Origin: Diphasiastrum complanatum
Taxonomy: Eukaryota > Streptophyta > Lycopodiopsida > Lycopodiales > Lycopodiaceae
DNA length: 64,000 nt
Direction of reading: 5' to 3'
Assembly: GCA_029204225.1 (NCBI GenBank)
Contig: CM055102.1
Location: 27,256,922 to 27,320,921 of the forward strand
Both the position numbers and the translations under genes were made by a program. Below the pieces are notes generated by a model. The model was not told the origin of the DNA, did no database searches, and saw only the letters and a program-made list of their open reading frames with translations. Shown here one piece after another: positions 50,201-59,972 of the stretch; position 1 is the first letter of the stretch, and each line of letters starts with the position of its first letter.

Positions 50201-53200
50201 ATAGAATTTGAGAACCATGGACGATTCACCACGGTTTTCGGAACCGTACGGTTCACCAAAAATTTAAGGCTGAACCGTGGTGAATCGTCCAATTAATTAA
50301 TTAATTTTTTGTTTAGCTTCCCACCCTCAAAAATAGCCCAAAAATATGCAAAAAAAGGCCAAAAAAATCTATGTGAAATCATTTGAATCTGTGAAATCTG
50401 TGTAATGCCAAAAATCTGTGAAATATGTGAAATCATCTGTGAAATCTGTGAAATTATTTGAAATGAAATCATTTGAATCTGTGAAATCTATCTAATGCCA
50501 AAAATCTGTGAAATCTGAGGACCATTTGTGAAATCTGTGAAATGAGGACCAAAAATGCCTTGGGGTTTTGGGGGGAAAATAGAAATTAACTTATTAGAGG
50601 AACCGTACCACGGTTCATGCACCATGGTACGGTTCACCCCACGTTTTTGAGAACCGTGGGTTCTATGTTATATATATTAAAATTTTAGACATGAGGGTCC
50701 GGGCCGGACGCATTTTTTTTTTGCGTCCGCGTCCGGCATCTGACCCCCGGACGCGAAGTCAACACGGGGTCGGACACATCCATTTTTTTTTTTAAACCTT
50801 AATTAGCACTAAAAAAAAAATTAAAGAAAAAAAAAGGGTGGACGCACCCCTGGCGTGTCAGCGTCCACCATCCGCTTCCTTAGCATTAAATCATAGAACC
50901 CACGGTTCCTTGAACCGTGGTACGGTTCATGTAAACAAATAATTAATTGATTAATTAATTAATTTTCCTAAATTTCCCCCCAAAACCCCGCAAAGCTAGT
51001 TTTTGTCCCTCTCTCTCTCTCTCTGTCTCCCTCTCTCTTATCAATTTGGGAGATTAAATCATTTGAAGTAAATAATCTAAGTAGGGAGAATCTGCTTTTT
51101 CTGAAAAAAAAATTGGCATTCTTTTAGCATTTTTTTGGGCTATTTTTGGGGGCTGGGACAAAAAACAAATTAATTAATTAATTATTCAGTGCGGTTCACC
51201 ACGGTTCTGGGCAAATTTTTAAAGAACCGTACGGTTCACTGTACGGTTCTCAGAACCGTGGTGATTATGTATTAAATATATAATATCATATATTATATAT
51301 ATGATAACAAAACTACATATATAATTAAAATAAATAAATAAAATAGCAACAAAAAAAATAAGGGAAGCCGGACACAAACGCAAAAAGTCCGCGTCCAACT
51401 CTGACCACATATTTCTGGTTTTCAATCTGATACAACTAATACAAGTTCCTAATGTTTGCTTTCTTCCACCTCCGTTATTTTTTGGAGCACAATGGAAGTG
51501 TTACACCTACCTTCTATTCTTATTGCTAGTATCATTGCCATAGCCAAGCACTCTGAAACACCGTCCTTATTCTTTGATGCTTTCTTATTTGTCTTATCCA
51601 TAATGTATGACACAATATCTTTGCTCTCTATGTTGTGTATGGCATATTTACCGGTTTATTGAACTGTTTTAGCCATTTTAACATAGTTGTTTCACAAAGT
51701 GAAAAAAAGATGATAGCATCATTGAAAAAACTAGCTTGGTCTCTTAATTGCTATGTGATCAGTAAATTGATTGATACCACACTTTTCCGTATAATTATCA
51801 CAGATAAGATGTTGCCACATATTATTGAGATATAGAAAGTTTCTATTTGATATTTTCTTTCTACTAATTAACCTTAAAACTGTCCTTACAATTATATAGA
51901 ACTATTTGTTACGTTAAGTGTTGTGAAACTTAACTCTAAGCACTTTATTCTATATTATGGCACTATTTTTCTAAAGCCTAACAAAATCTGGATGGTGTCC
52001 TGCATAAAAGCATCTATAGACTCTCTATTAAAATTGAGAATATAGAATCCAAGCTTTCAAAGTCTAATGGTGACAAGTTGTTACCATCATTTTACCATGT
52101 CCCCTATCACATAGCTATGAATGAAGTTAAGCTTTCAGATGATCTGATTACTTTTCATCATGAATCTTTTTTACATAGTCATTCACTTAGTGTGAAACAT
52201 ATCTTAGACATGTTTTGGAATAGAGCTATTGCCATCCTGTAAGTTACTCGGTTGCGACATGGATAACAACTGGGAGTAGCCATTGACACCAGCAATTCCC
52301 ACATGAGGTTAGTTTTGACAAGTTGTGGATGGGTGCAGGTAAGCTTATTCTCCTCATTTGCGTTCTTCTTGGTTGAAGACTTTTCTAATGGCTAAATACT
52401 GAATTTTTTGGTAGCTCTCCCTGGACATGCACCTGTTATTTACTAAAAAATGCAAAGTTATGTTATGTATAATTGTCAATCATCAACTTTTTGTATTGCT
52501 CTGCAGACACACCCCTTTGGTGTTAGGTGAGGATTCCCCTCAAATACCTATACTGTTTTGAGTCTATATTTTATAACCAGCAGAATTAAGTACATAACTT
52601 TTTTGTCTTGATTCAGTCTTACAGTTTGCATACAAAATTTGATAAAATTGGGATAAAACTCTCTTCTTCCTCAGCTTTCCTAACTAGTACCTCTTCCTGA
52701 ATTCATCAATCTTTTGACAAAGATAAATGGTGTTCTACAGTGATCATACTCATCGGCAGTCATCCTACTACAACTTGATTCTCACCCATCAAAAGGCATT
52801 TACAAGCCGTTAAAATGCTGCATAATGCAAGATAAATTGATCCCATAGCCATATGAAATGAGAGTATGGCCTACGCAATCTAGACCCTTGCTCTGTTAGG
52901 GTAGAAATTGTGGAGGGTTAATATGAGAAACAAGGGCAGCTTATCTAAAGTGGGTCCAAAATTCAACAGCCTTCACTTTCAAAACTCATCTCAAATGATA
53001 TTCATGGTATTGTAAATATTTTTTCTAAAAAGCACTCTATAAATTACATTCATTGTAGAGAAATCCTTATGCATTACTAAGTAAATCAAATCGTTATCCT
53101 GGATCCGTGAGTTGGTGTATTGTGGCTGAGTTTGGCTTGCCCACCCAGGTTCAATTCTCTATGATCCCATAAGCTGATAACACCAAGAAGCATTATCCTA

Positions 53201-54827
53201 AATCCAAAAACTCAACCATTTCTGGCATCCAATGTCTATTTCCTTTTCAAAATCGAAAGAATTGTGTTTCAGGCAATTCAAAATCAAACCCTCTCAGAAA
53301 CAGTCAGAGAATCATATTAAGGGTTATGGAGATGATAGTTGTATTGAATTTTTATGAACCGGCATGATCTCTAAACCCAATTCAGATGGAGACTCGGGAA
53401 ACAATGCTGACATCATCAGTATTAGAGATCCTCCCATCTATGACTTCAAGTCTTTCATTTCGATAGCTACTTAGAGTGCCCTCGTCTGTTCAAAGAACAG
53501 CTAGATCTTTCTATTGTGACAATGCATATTGGTATATGAAGAGAGTATGCTCATCCCTAAAGGCAGTACAATAAAAAAATGCAATTCGTACAAGGTGTAG
53601 AAGAAAACTGCGAATAATTGGACAAAACCGCACTATATGTACCTTCACGAGTAAAGTCCTTCCAGCAAATGCCTCCGGAATATCTAGGCCATTGAGATAG
53701 GCTTTTACTTCAGGAATCCCAGATCCTGCAGCCGCGGGAGCAATAAATATGCACAACATTGCGGAAAGCAGTACCAGCAGCATATTACTGCCCGTATACA
53801 GTGCATACGCCAGCAAAGTCCTGGTAGTTCAACGTGTCAGTAGGTTCTCAAGAACTTGCTAACTAATACCTGCTGACCGATGCTTATAAAAAGCGGGACT
53901 CGTACTGTGAAAAATTAAGACTAATTCATCCAAATCGATAAATTTTCCAGCCTGTACAGGCTCCAAAGGTACAAGAATAAACTCAATTCCGGATAAGAGG
54001 TCTAAAGAAGTGATCAAACACCCAGTTCGATATCCTGATAGCAAGCAATAGAATTTGGTAAGCAAAAAGTTGCCTGTTTCTCATATAGTTTGAAGGCACC
54101 TAAAGATTCTGAAACTGATGTTATGATACAGGTTCACCGGCATATTCTAGCAATCAAGATCGCATTGAACCTTGCTCTTTGATCCTTAGCTCTTTTCCAT
54201 GTGGATAATCATCAATGGTCCTATGATTCCTACCTCTTCAAATCCATCAGAGAGACGGTTGCCAGAAACTTGACTCCAGCCAAATTCTCAACGGCCATGT
54301 TGATAGAGAAGGCGACCACGCCAGTAAAGAGGCCCACCATGAATGCCAAAACCCATTTGCCAATAGTGTATTGCAATTTCTCGGTTGGAGCACGTGTCCG
54401 CCAATCCTGATTTAATAGCTCGTTGGCCACAATTCTGCGGTTCAATGGGCATAAAATCATCACCCGCCAAATAACCAAATCAAAAAAGTGAAAATGCACG
54501 TGAATGGAGGAAATTCGTTCACTCTTACTATTTCAAGTTCATGAGCATAGCAGTCCAGAAATCGTACGATTCCAGGAACCGATTGAATACTTAAGTTAAT
54601 GCAGCTCTTCCTGACACAATGGAGGAAGGATACTGAGAAGGACATTACTCGTAATCTAAGCTTTCGATTGGTGAGATGTTGGCTCCGATCATCGCCCTGT
54701 GAGAGCTTCGCTTTGAAAGATTAAAACCGACTTTCTGCTGAGGAAGCTCTTTTCTCAGGAGCGGCTCGAATATGAAGTCATCCGTTTGAGGCATCTGTTG
54801 TGGTTGAATCTCCTTCTCAACAGCCAT
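40200..54827 (-). CDS. CLC: CLC-family anion channel/transporter (CLC-c/g-like), seven exons
   Basis: Exons 54827-54649, 54434-54234, 53820-53643, 43635-43373, 43234-42962, 41764-40609 and 40331-40200 join in frame to 793 codons, normal for plant CLC. An in-frame TAA at 54866-54864 supports the start. N-terminal ESLDYE leads into the membrane domain. The selectivity filter is GSGIP with Ser160, the chloride-type residue where AtCLCa has Pro160. GKAGP has Ala203 at the gating-glutamate position. Glu270 (FALEE), the proton glutamate, is kept. Later come GGSMRMTVTLCVI and two C-terminal CBS domains (about 598-665 and 715-790). Numbers coincide with AtCLCa. It probably moves chloride across vacuolar or other endomembranes. 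Intron 3 is 10,007 bp. Confidence 0.93.
43985..44047. repeat. (CT)n microsatellite in CLC intron 3
   Basis: A 63-bp CT tract. The 43804-44103 and 43981-44187 ORFs across it are artefacts. Confidence 0.97.
44353..44814 (-). other. Unrecognised 153-codon ORF in CLC intron 3
   Basis: An uninterrupted minus-strand frame starting MASEHMGMPSSSTHH, mixed hydrophobic and charged, with no motif I know. No knuckle or enzyme signature is seen. It lies on the CLC sense strand inside the intron, so it is either an old element ORF or chance. Confidence 0.25.
45355..45405. repeat. Short TTCTAAG tandem repeat
   Basis: About six imperfect copies of a 7-bp unit (TTCTAAG), beginning with variants TTCTAAA and TTCCTAAG. 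Confidence 0.8.
45719..45919 (+). other. Acidic low-complexity ORF in CLC intron 3
   Basis: 67 codons starting MDAEARFARHHKRAAERRGD, followed by a Glu-rich run (about residues 22-48) encoded by GAGGAG repeats. It stops at 45917 but coding-like bias continues to about 46275 in broken frames. It could be the N-terminal end of a DNA-transposon or gag ORF. Function not recognised. Confidence 0.25.
47173..47230. repeat. Compound microsatellite (GA)16-A8-G19
   Basis: GA repeat 47173-47204, A run to 47211, then nineteen consecutive G at 47212-47230. The exact length of the G run may be unreliable in assembly. Confidence 0.9.
48318..48701. mobile_element. GC-rich fold-back element with CTAAGG ends
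   Basis: The left end CTAAGGTAGGGGACC pairs with the right end GGTCCGCTTCCTTAG (12 of 15 pairs). Inside are many copies of GGACGCG or its complement CGCGTCC in both orientations. The flanks are AT-rich; ATT/ATT could be a 3-bp target duplication if the ends are ACTAAGG/CCTTAGT. Related partial copies end at about 49906 (CCCCTACCTTAG) and 50886 (CGCTTCCTTAG). Confidence 0.55.
48728..48775. repeat. Cluster of GGTACCGCGG palindromes
   Basis: CCCGCGGTATTGGGTACCGCGG and GGTACCGCGGTACC units follow one another, each nearly self-complementary, in AT-rich surroundings. Confidence 0.75.
48977..49536. mobile_element. hAT-type MITE, 560 bp, with 8-bp target duplication
   Basis: The terminal inverted repeats are CATAGATGCCCA (48977-48988) and TGGGCATCTATG (49525-49536), exact over 12 bp. 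A sub-terminal AGAAACGCGTTTCT palindrome occurs near both ends. Flanks are TTATATAG at 48969-48976 and again at 49537-49544, a perfect 8-bp duplication typical of hAT elements. No transposase is encoded. The phrase GTGTTTTCGCTCAGGGAGT occurs inside (about 49248) and again outside (about 49608). Confidence 0.85.
49660..49730. repeat. AT-rich simple repeat
   Basis: Imperfect ATAT/TATTA tracts with no other content. Confidence 0.8.
49732..49908. mobile_element. Partial GC-rich fold-back related to 48318-48701
   Basis: It contains GGACGCG/CGCCCGGGCGC-type words on both strands and ends GGTCCCCTACCTTAG, which is the inverted form of the 48318 left end. The left end is less clear. Confidence 0.45.
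49924..50667. mobile_element. Fold-back element built of AACCGTGG words (744 bp)
   Basis: The left end CATAGTACCCATGGTTCTCA pairs with the inverted right end CATAGAACCCACGGTTCTCA. The interior repeats GAACCGTGG and CCACGGTTC many times in both orientations, with TTAATTAATT runs. A further CATAGAATTTGAGAACC start at about 50209 suggests a nested copy. The flanks are AT-rich and give no clean duplication. No coding potential. Confidence 0.6.
50365..50545. repeat. Minisatellite of TCTGTGAAA units
   Basis: About fifteen imperfect copies of TCTGTGAAA with variants (ATTTGAAA, TCTGTGTAA), inside the fold-back element. Unit length and lack of conserved spacers rule out a CRISPR. Confidence 0.8.
50685..50883. 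mobile_element. Partial GC-rich fold-back, third copy
   Basis: It starts near GGGTCCGGGCCGGACGC and ends GCGTCCACCATCCGCTTCCTTAG, again with GGACGCG words in opposite orientations around a poly-A/T centre. Confidence 0.45.
50892..51269. mobile_element. MITE of AACCGTGG family, 378 bp, 7/8 target duplication
   Basis: The ends are CATAGAACCCACGGTTC and the inverted CATAATCACCACGGTTC. Flanks are CATTAAAT (50884-50891) and TATTAAAT (51270-51277), matching at 7 of 8 positions, which fits an hAT-type duplication. It shares its end sequence with 49924-50667. Confidence 0.65.
51430..52350 (+). other. Relic coding-like segment in CLC intron 3
   Basis: Broken plus-strand frames with coding-like bias (51456-51662; about 51990-52230). 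At 52256-52271 the 16-mer GACATGGATAACAACT is identical to 15579-15594 near the 3' end of the Penelope-like element, and the next 80 bp align loosely in both places. It may be the 3' part of a related element. No RT motif is recognisable here. Confidence 0.3.
52351..53500. other. Unassigned intron 3 sequence
   Basis: AT-rich with no long ORF, repeat array or domain that I can see. Confidence 0.4.
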
Positions 54828-55640
54828 TTCACTGATCTGGCTGAGATTGATACTTCTTGCTTCTTACAGCGTCACCAATCTCAACAACCCTCCTTACAGA
54901 TATGCACATACGGAACATCCTTGTTTTGGTGAAGGTGAGATTCTTCTATGCTGGAGCCTTTTGACGGCCTCGAGTGAATGAGCAACACCCGTAATATCAT
55001 GAGCCATACATCATCGTAACCTCGCGATTGGAATAGAAAGTTATGCCTCCATGAATAACAGAGGATGGCGATTAGGCAAAAAAGGTTCAACTGGGACTGG
55101 ATATTGTAATTTTCTGATCGTACATCGGAGCAATCTCAGAAACATAAAAGAAATCCACGGATAACAAAATCAGTGCATCGCAAAAAAAGACGGAATTCTC
55201 AGCTCAAAAATGCTCCATAATGGCTTCATCTACGAATGCCTTTATTCATTGAAACGCATTTCAGGATGTCATAGCTGACGTTTCAGCTTTCGAAGCCGTT
55301 TCAGATTGAGAAAGCAGAAGAAAATCCGTGCTCTACATCGGAAATATATCGAATGAGCATATTTTGCTTTGGCCAGGAAGACGGAGTCGATCTCATAAGA
55401 TTTGCTTTGACAAAGCTTGAGATCGGATCGGGCAAAACTCCAACAACAGTATGGAGTAGCATCCTGCTTTCAGCTCCAGTGCTGATCCACCTCCTATTCT
55501 CGCTCAATCGCCATCGCCATCGCCATGGCCAGAGAGACGAGGAATCGTCGATCGGAGGAGAAAAATGAAACGACGCCATACTAAAATAAAAAATATGGCG
55601 CCATAAACGAAAATCGTAATGGATCGTGAGTTGAAAGCGT
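54828..55640 (-). promoter_or_regulatory. Upstream region of CLC
   Basis: Presumed 5' leader and promoter of the minus-strand CLC gene. The 55301-55579 minus-strand frame includes a CCATGG/CGATGG-rich patch and is probably leader or chance. 55245-55262 (ATTGAAACGCATTTCAGG) resembles 46957-46977 in the intron, suggesting a shared MITE scrap. No core promoter element can be fixed with confidence. Confidence 0.35.
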
Positions 55641-55645
55641 GAAGC

Positions 55646-55850
55646 CTACTCTCCTAGCCGATTGACCATTTGTGTATTGAAACGTGGTGCTTTATTCACC
55701 GCCCAATCCCAGTCATGGTAATCGTATCCACGGGGGGAAGGGACCAGGTCCCAGCCTTTCAATTTGACGTGCCTTTCTGGATTGAAAAGCTCGCTTTCAT
55801 ATGACAGGTGTACCTCAATAAAATGCCATTCCAGAAAGCCCTTCAATCCT
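55646..55850 (-). other. Candidate terminal exon of an unknown gene
   Basis: The minus-strand frame of about 65 codons has a strikingly protein-like, aromatic-rich composition (FIEVHLSYESELFNPERHV, then RGYDYHDWDWAVNKAPRF) and ends at a stop at 55646. No ATG begins it. An AG acceptor is available just upstream at about 55852 (AATGAG/GATTG). It could be the last exon of a gene lying to the right, or a captured gene fragment. I do not recognise the family. Confidence 0.35.
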
Positions 55851-55859
55851 CATTCTGAA

Positions 55860-56695
55860 AGTTGTGATATTATTATTTTTTTAATTAATATCTTATGAGA
55901 TTTGAAATTTTGAATCTACTTCAAATTAAAAGGGTGACTTCTAAGTTTGCCTTTTAGATTACCTTTTGCATTTGCAAGCATTTGGAAGGCTCTGGGCTGG
56001 TTTTTTCCGCGTTTCGGACATACCTGTGGCAACGAGTAACCCTAACTTAGATTTCACAAGTTTACAAGCTTTCTCATCAGCGCTCAGTTTAGAATTGCAT
56101 ACAAGTGCATAGTTTTGTGCCACAGTTGCACATACGAAAACTCATCACTTAGGTTGTTGGACAACTTTAAGTTTAGATTGAGGAGCCATATCTATTGCTT
56201 TCTAAGAGGACAGATTCAGAGGTTCAAACATGCATAGAAGCGGTTGTTCTTACTGTCTATTGGCACTATCAGAATGCAACGACCTAACAATTTCTGGAGC
56301 TCTTTAATCTCAATTTTACGTGCGATTATTTTCTGGTCAATTCATGTGAGACAACAATTTCAAAGGTTAGCTTCACCGAGTTCAAAAGTCCTATTTTTTA
56401 GGCTAAATTCAAAAAAAAAAAAAACTTCTAGCAAGCAGACTTTCAAGCAGATTGGGAGCGGATTTGCAAACAGATTTTCAAGCAGGTTGTGAGTGGAATT
56501 TTGGTTGAACTGTGAGTGAGCAGATTGTGTTCAAATTGATGAAAGAAACAATTAAGACTGGAATTTCAGGCTCTGATCATCTTTTCAAGTTAGCTGATCA
56601 GATCCTAATTGCTTTCTCACAAGGACACCTAGCAAACGACAAATTTTCAACAACATTTTTCAAGACTTCTATTTGGGGCATCTCAAGTATTTTCA
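55860..56695. other. Unassigned sequence upstream of the R2-like LINE
   Basis: AT-rich, short open frames only. The last 300 bp may be the 5' leader of the LINE at 56696. Confidence 0.4.
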
Positions 56696-57815
56696 ATGGA
56701 TGAAGGCAATGCGGACATTCGCAGTATGGATCAAAGTGCAAAACAACACAAAAAGAGACCTGCTTCACCATCTCTTCCATCCCCACCTCCCTCTTATCGT
56801 CCTCGCCATGAATTACCAATTGTTGCATCTCTTCCTTCGCCTGCACCGTATCATCCCCCACATATTCGTTCTTTTGTTTCTTCTTCTCCTTCGTCATCCT
56901 CTCAGAATCCTACACCTCCACCCTCCCGTGTACCTTGTCTAGGATGCGGACGTTTATATATGCAGGGTGTGGGCCTTTCCAGACATCAAAATGCTTGTAC
57001 TATCTTCCAACAACGAGCTTCCCTTTTAGAATCTCCCCACATCCTGCTCCACTTTCTCCTCCCTTGGGCTCGCAATCTTGATATTTTGGGCTCCTTTTAT
57101 CTTGGTTTTCCTCGTCCACGCCTTTATGCCCACATTCTTATGGCCCTTCGCCTTGACGTTCAAAGAGCTCTTCGACTACCTTTGACCCGTTTAGCTACCA
57201 ACCCTTCTGATATCACGGCTTGGCATATTTTTTTGCTCTTTCCTCTTTGGTGTTTGCCTCTTCCTCCTAGAGGTGGTGAAGCAGGTCATCGAGAAACTCG
57301 TAACAGAATTCGGCGTTTCATGTCAGGTGATTGGGAAAATTTACAAGAGGAACTTTTTCTTCGTTGCAATGCACTTGCAGCAAAATGGGGGTTTAATTCA
57401 GGTTCAGACTCGGGATCTATTCGTATTCATAGTCGTCTACGTCGTTGTGTTTTGCTTGGACAAGCTGGTGAATTTTTTCGGGCTGCACACGCTCTTGCTC
57501 CATCAATTTCAACAACACCTTCTTCTACAACTATCTCTTTCAAGTGATGTAATATCCTTACTTCGAGATTTTGATGATACTTTACTGGGCATATTTGGTC
57601 GGCCTTTGGGGCCAGGAACCTTTGATACTTGTAAAGGTCAGTTTTCTAAGAAGCAAGTTTCTCTTCTTGCCTCCTCTGGTGGTGTTGGCCTAGTATCTAC
57701 TGCTTGCATTGCACCGGCTGCTTTTCTCGGAAGTTGGGCTCTTTCACATGATTTGAACCTGGCCTTGCTCTTGATGTCAACAACATGCTTCGGGTTTATG
57801 CTCTGCTTCACATGA
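56696..57815 (+). pseudogene. R2-type LINE protein with the reverse transcriptase deleted
   Basis: The first frame (56696-57547, 283 codons) has a Pro/Ser-rich N-terminus and a C-x2-C-x12-H-x3-C finger (Cys81, Cys84, His97, Cys101), as in R2-like elements. It then has a conserved pre-RT region (LLFPLWCLPLPPRGGEAGH; GDWENLQEELFLRC; RRCVLLGQAGEFFRAAHAL). At about 57540 the sequence passes, in another frame, directly into LLASSGGVGLVSTACIAPAA and AFLGSWAL, a motif normally found after the RT domain. The roughly 450-residue RT and the endonuclease are absent. Confidence 0.6.
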
Positions 57816-59259
57816 TTGTTTCCTCCTCCCCATTCTCTCTGGGCCAAAGATATTTGCTCTTCATGGGTCATGGCCTCTCCTCTACATCATTCACAAGGCC
57901 GGGCACCTCATGTGAAGAGTCCCTTAATTAGTGAGGGTGGTTTCACTAACAATAACTGCTCTTTAGTTGCTAGGTAAATAGGCCTCTTGGCAAAACCCTT
58001 TCATACTCCCTTCAATTGGGCTCAGTCACCCACTATAGATTCATACTTGCTAGAAACCATTAAAAGCAAACACATGGGAAAGAAGAAAAACCCTGGTGCA
58101 TTTATTCATAGAAAAAACTAGTAGGTACATTGATGAAAAAGATAATAGAGGTTCGGTGGCTAGTGCAAAGAGGAGGCAAGTGTCTTGCGGAGACCCCACC
58201 TACAATGGTTGATCAGCCAGAAAAGATCTAAGAAGCAAGTAAAGCAGCTAGAAGAAATAAAAAGAAAGATCCAAGACGCTGAGGAGGAAAGGACAAAACT
58301 TAAGCAACAGTTGAGTCAGATCGATCTTGATCAAAAGAAACTCTCTGGAGTAATGATAGTTGAATTCCCTCTTATGAAGCCCAAAGATATCCAAAAGTAA
58401 TGGATCAAAAGAAAGAGCTGCAGAAAAAGAAAGATGAAGACAACCGTGAGCTTGCAAAATAAAGCGAGCTCCTCACCCAGCAAGTGGTGGTCAAAGCTCG
58501 ATATTGCAAGGGTCCAAGGCTGCAACTGTAGAATATCAGTTCCTTCACCCTCCCACCAAGCCTTCATCATGTTTCCTCACTGTTACCAAACCCTCCATCC
58601 AAATATGTTCCTACCACCAGTTCCCTTGAGACTGATAATCAAAGTCTGTGCAACCTGCAGAATGAAGGTTTTTCTTGAGACTGGAACTTCAACTGAGAGA
58701 AGAACCACGGAAACACCTAGAAGCAAATGGAGGATACAGACCTCCCAGAAGTTAGAATCTGCCTAGAAATTAGAAGTTAAACCATCCATGGCAGATGCAA
58801 CGAAAGAAAGAGACACGAGGAAAGCACTCGAGCATGCAAGTTGTGAAGCGGCTGGGAGCTCTCCAAATTTTGAGAATGTTAACCACTTGCAGCAATAAGA
58901 CATTCTGGTTAAATTGCGGCAAATAGCAGAAAACAGTTTTTTGTGATAAAGACCGGTAGCAATAAGCACTTGGTTTTATGTAAGCGAATGAGGATCTATG
59001 CTTTTCCAAGTGACAATCGAAGATGCCAATGCGGAAGCGGAACGACATCATTCAATATGAGTTGCAGTGGGTCCTGCAACACATTAGGGGTGGGATGATG
59101 TTGGCTGATTATGAGGAGTCTCCAAGATACTCGACCAGAGCTACCCAAGAGCACCTCTCACCTTAGACCGAGGTCTCTAAGAAGACGAGACAAACGAAGA
59201 CTGAGAGCCGAGGAATAATAGTCAATATTGTCTAGTAGAAACTGTGTAAGCCTCATGGT
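57816..59259 (+). other. Region with a short coiled-coil ORF (58185-58400)
   Basis: 58185-58400 encodes about 70 residues of charged heptad-like sequence (KQVKQLEEIKRKIQDAEEER, then KLKQQLSQIDLDQKKL) and is followed by more open but broken frames to about 58770. The style recalls the coiled-coil ORF at 2308-2856, but I cannot align them. No other domain. Copia 5 inserted at 59260. Confidence 0.3.
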
Positions 59260-59960
59260 TGTGAAGAATTGCCAAAAATTTGCAAATATAGCTTGATCAA
59301 AAACCATGTAGAATAGTGTAAATTGTGTATGCAAGTGGGTCCCACACATGTGAGGCCATGATGCCACAGGGGAAACCCATTATAATGTAGGTTAGGTCAA
59401 GTCAAGAGAGTTGGTCATGTCTATTTGGTGGTCATCCCTACTTTATAGGACCTACACCTAAGTTTAAGGTGAAAATTTGACAAACTAGCTACCTACCAAG
59501 CATAACTCTAGGAAATAGACTAGGGTTTCATTTTAGGTCAAGGAGAGTGAGTTAACTTCCTTATTACATGCTGGAAATCCACCTAACTTCAAGAAGGAAG
59601 TCAAATTTGCTATGTATTCCCTCTCTCCATAGTGAGAAGATAGAAAATTTTTGGAGCTCATTGGCAATCTCAAGCTAGTTCACTATGTACATTGAGTTTT
59701 TGTGATCCAAATGAAACCAAATCAATTTCTACTTGTTTCTCAGGTTGAAGGCCGTACTACAGCCTATAGTACACACGTGTGGGCTCGGATTTCAATGTTT
59801 ATCAATGCTTTTGATTGTTAATGCTTGTTGTTTGTCAAATTGCCAATCTAGATCAACTTTTTTGTGTCTAGTTTTTTGATAGATTGTTAAGCAAGCATCC
59901 AATCACTCTTGTGGATCTTTTGTAGATCCATTTATGGTCCTAAAGTATAGTACTTTCACA
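59260..59960 (+). repeat. 5' LTR of copia 5
   Basis: 701 bp, TG/CA ends. It is preceded by ATGGT and followed by the tRNA-Met-type PBS. Confidence 0.93.
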
Positions 59961-59972
59961 TGGTATCAGAGC
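59961..59972 (+). promoter_or_regulatory. Primer-binding site of copia 5
   Basis: TGGTATCAGAGC adjoins the LTR with no gap, matching the initiator tRNA-Met 3' end complement. The leader to 60765 contains a diverged direct repeat: about 60405-60500 and 60570-60690 share CACTTCATCTTATCTTCATT-like and CCATTTGTTGGATTAGAAAT blocks. Confidence 0.85.

Larger units (their letters stand above)
43636..53642 (-). other. CLC intron 3 (10,007 bp)
   Basis: The intron runs from donor AAG/GTACAT (53642) to acceptor TTGCAG/ATT (43636) and separates the filter exon from the GKAGP exon. The other introns are 214, 413, 138, 1197 and 277 bp. It holds microsatellites, at least two MITEs with 7-8 bp target duplications, GC-rich fold-backs, a minisatellite and relic ORFs, listed separately. 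46300-46890, 47760-48300 and 51430-53500 contain no gene I can support. Confidence 0.85.

Noticed and set aside
50365-50545. CRISPR-like array of short repeats
   Set aside because: The units are 9 bp and imperfect with no spacers, and this is a plant nuclear intron.
59208-59260. Extension of the copia 5 LTR further left
   Set aside because: The match between LTRs begins at TGTGAAG and the ATGGT duplication fixes the border at 59259/59260.
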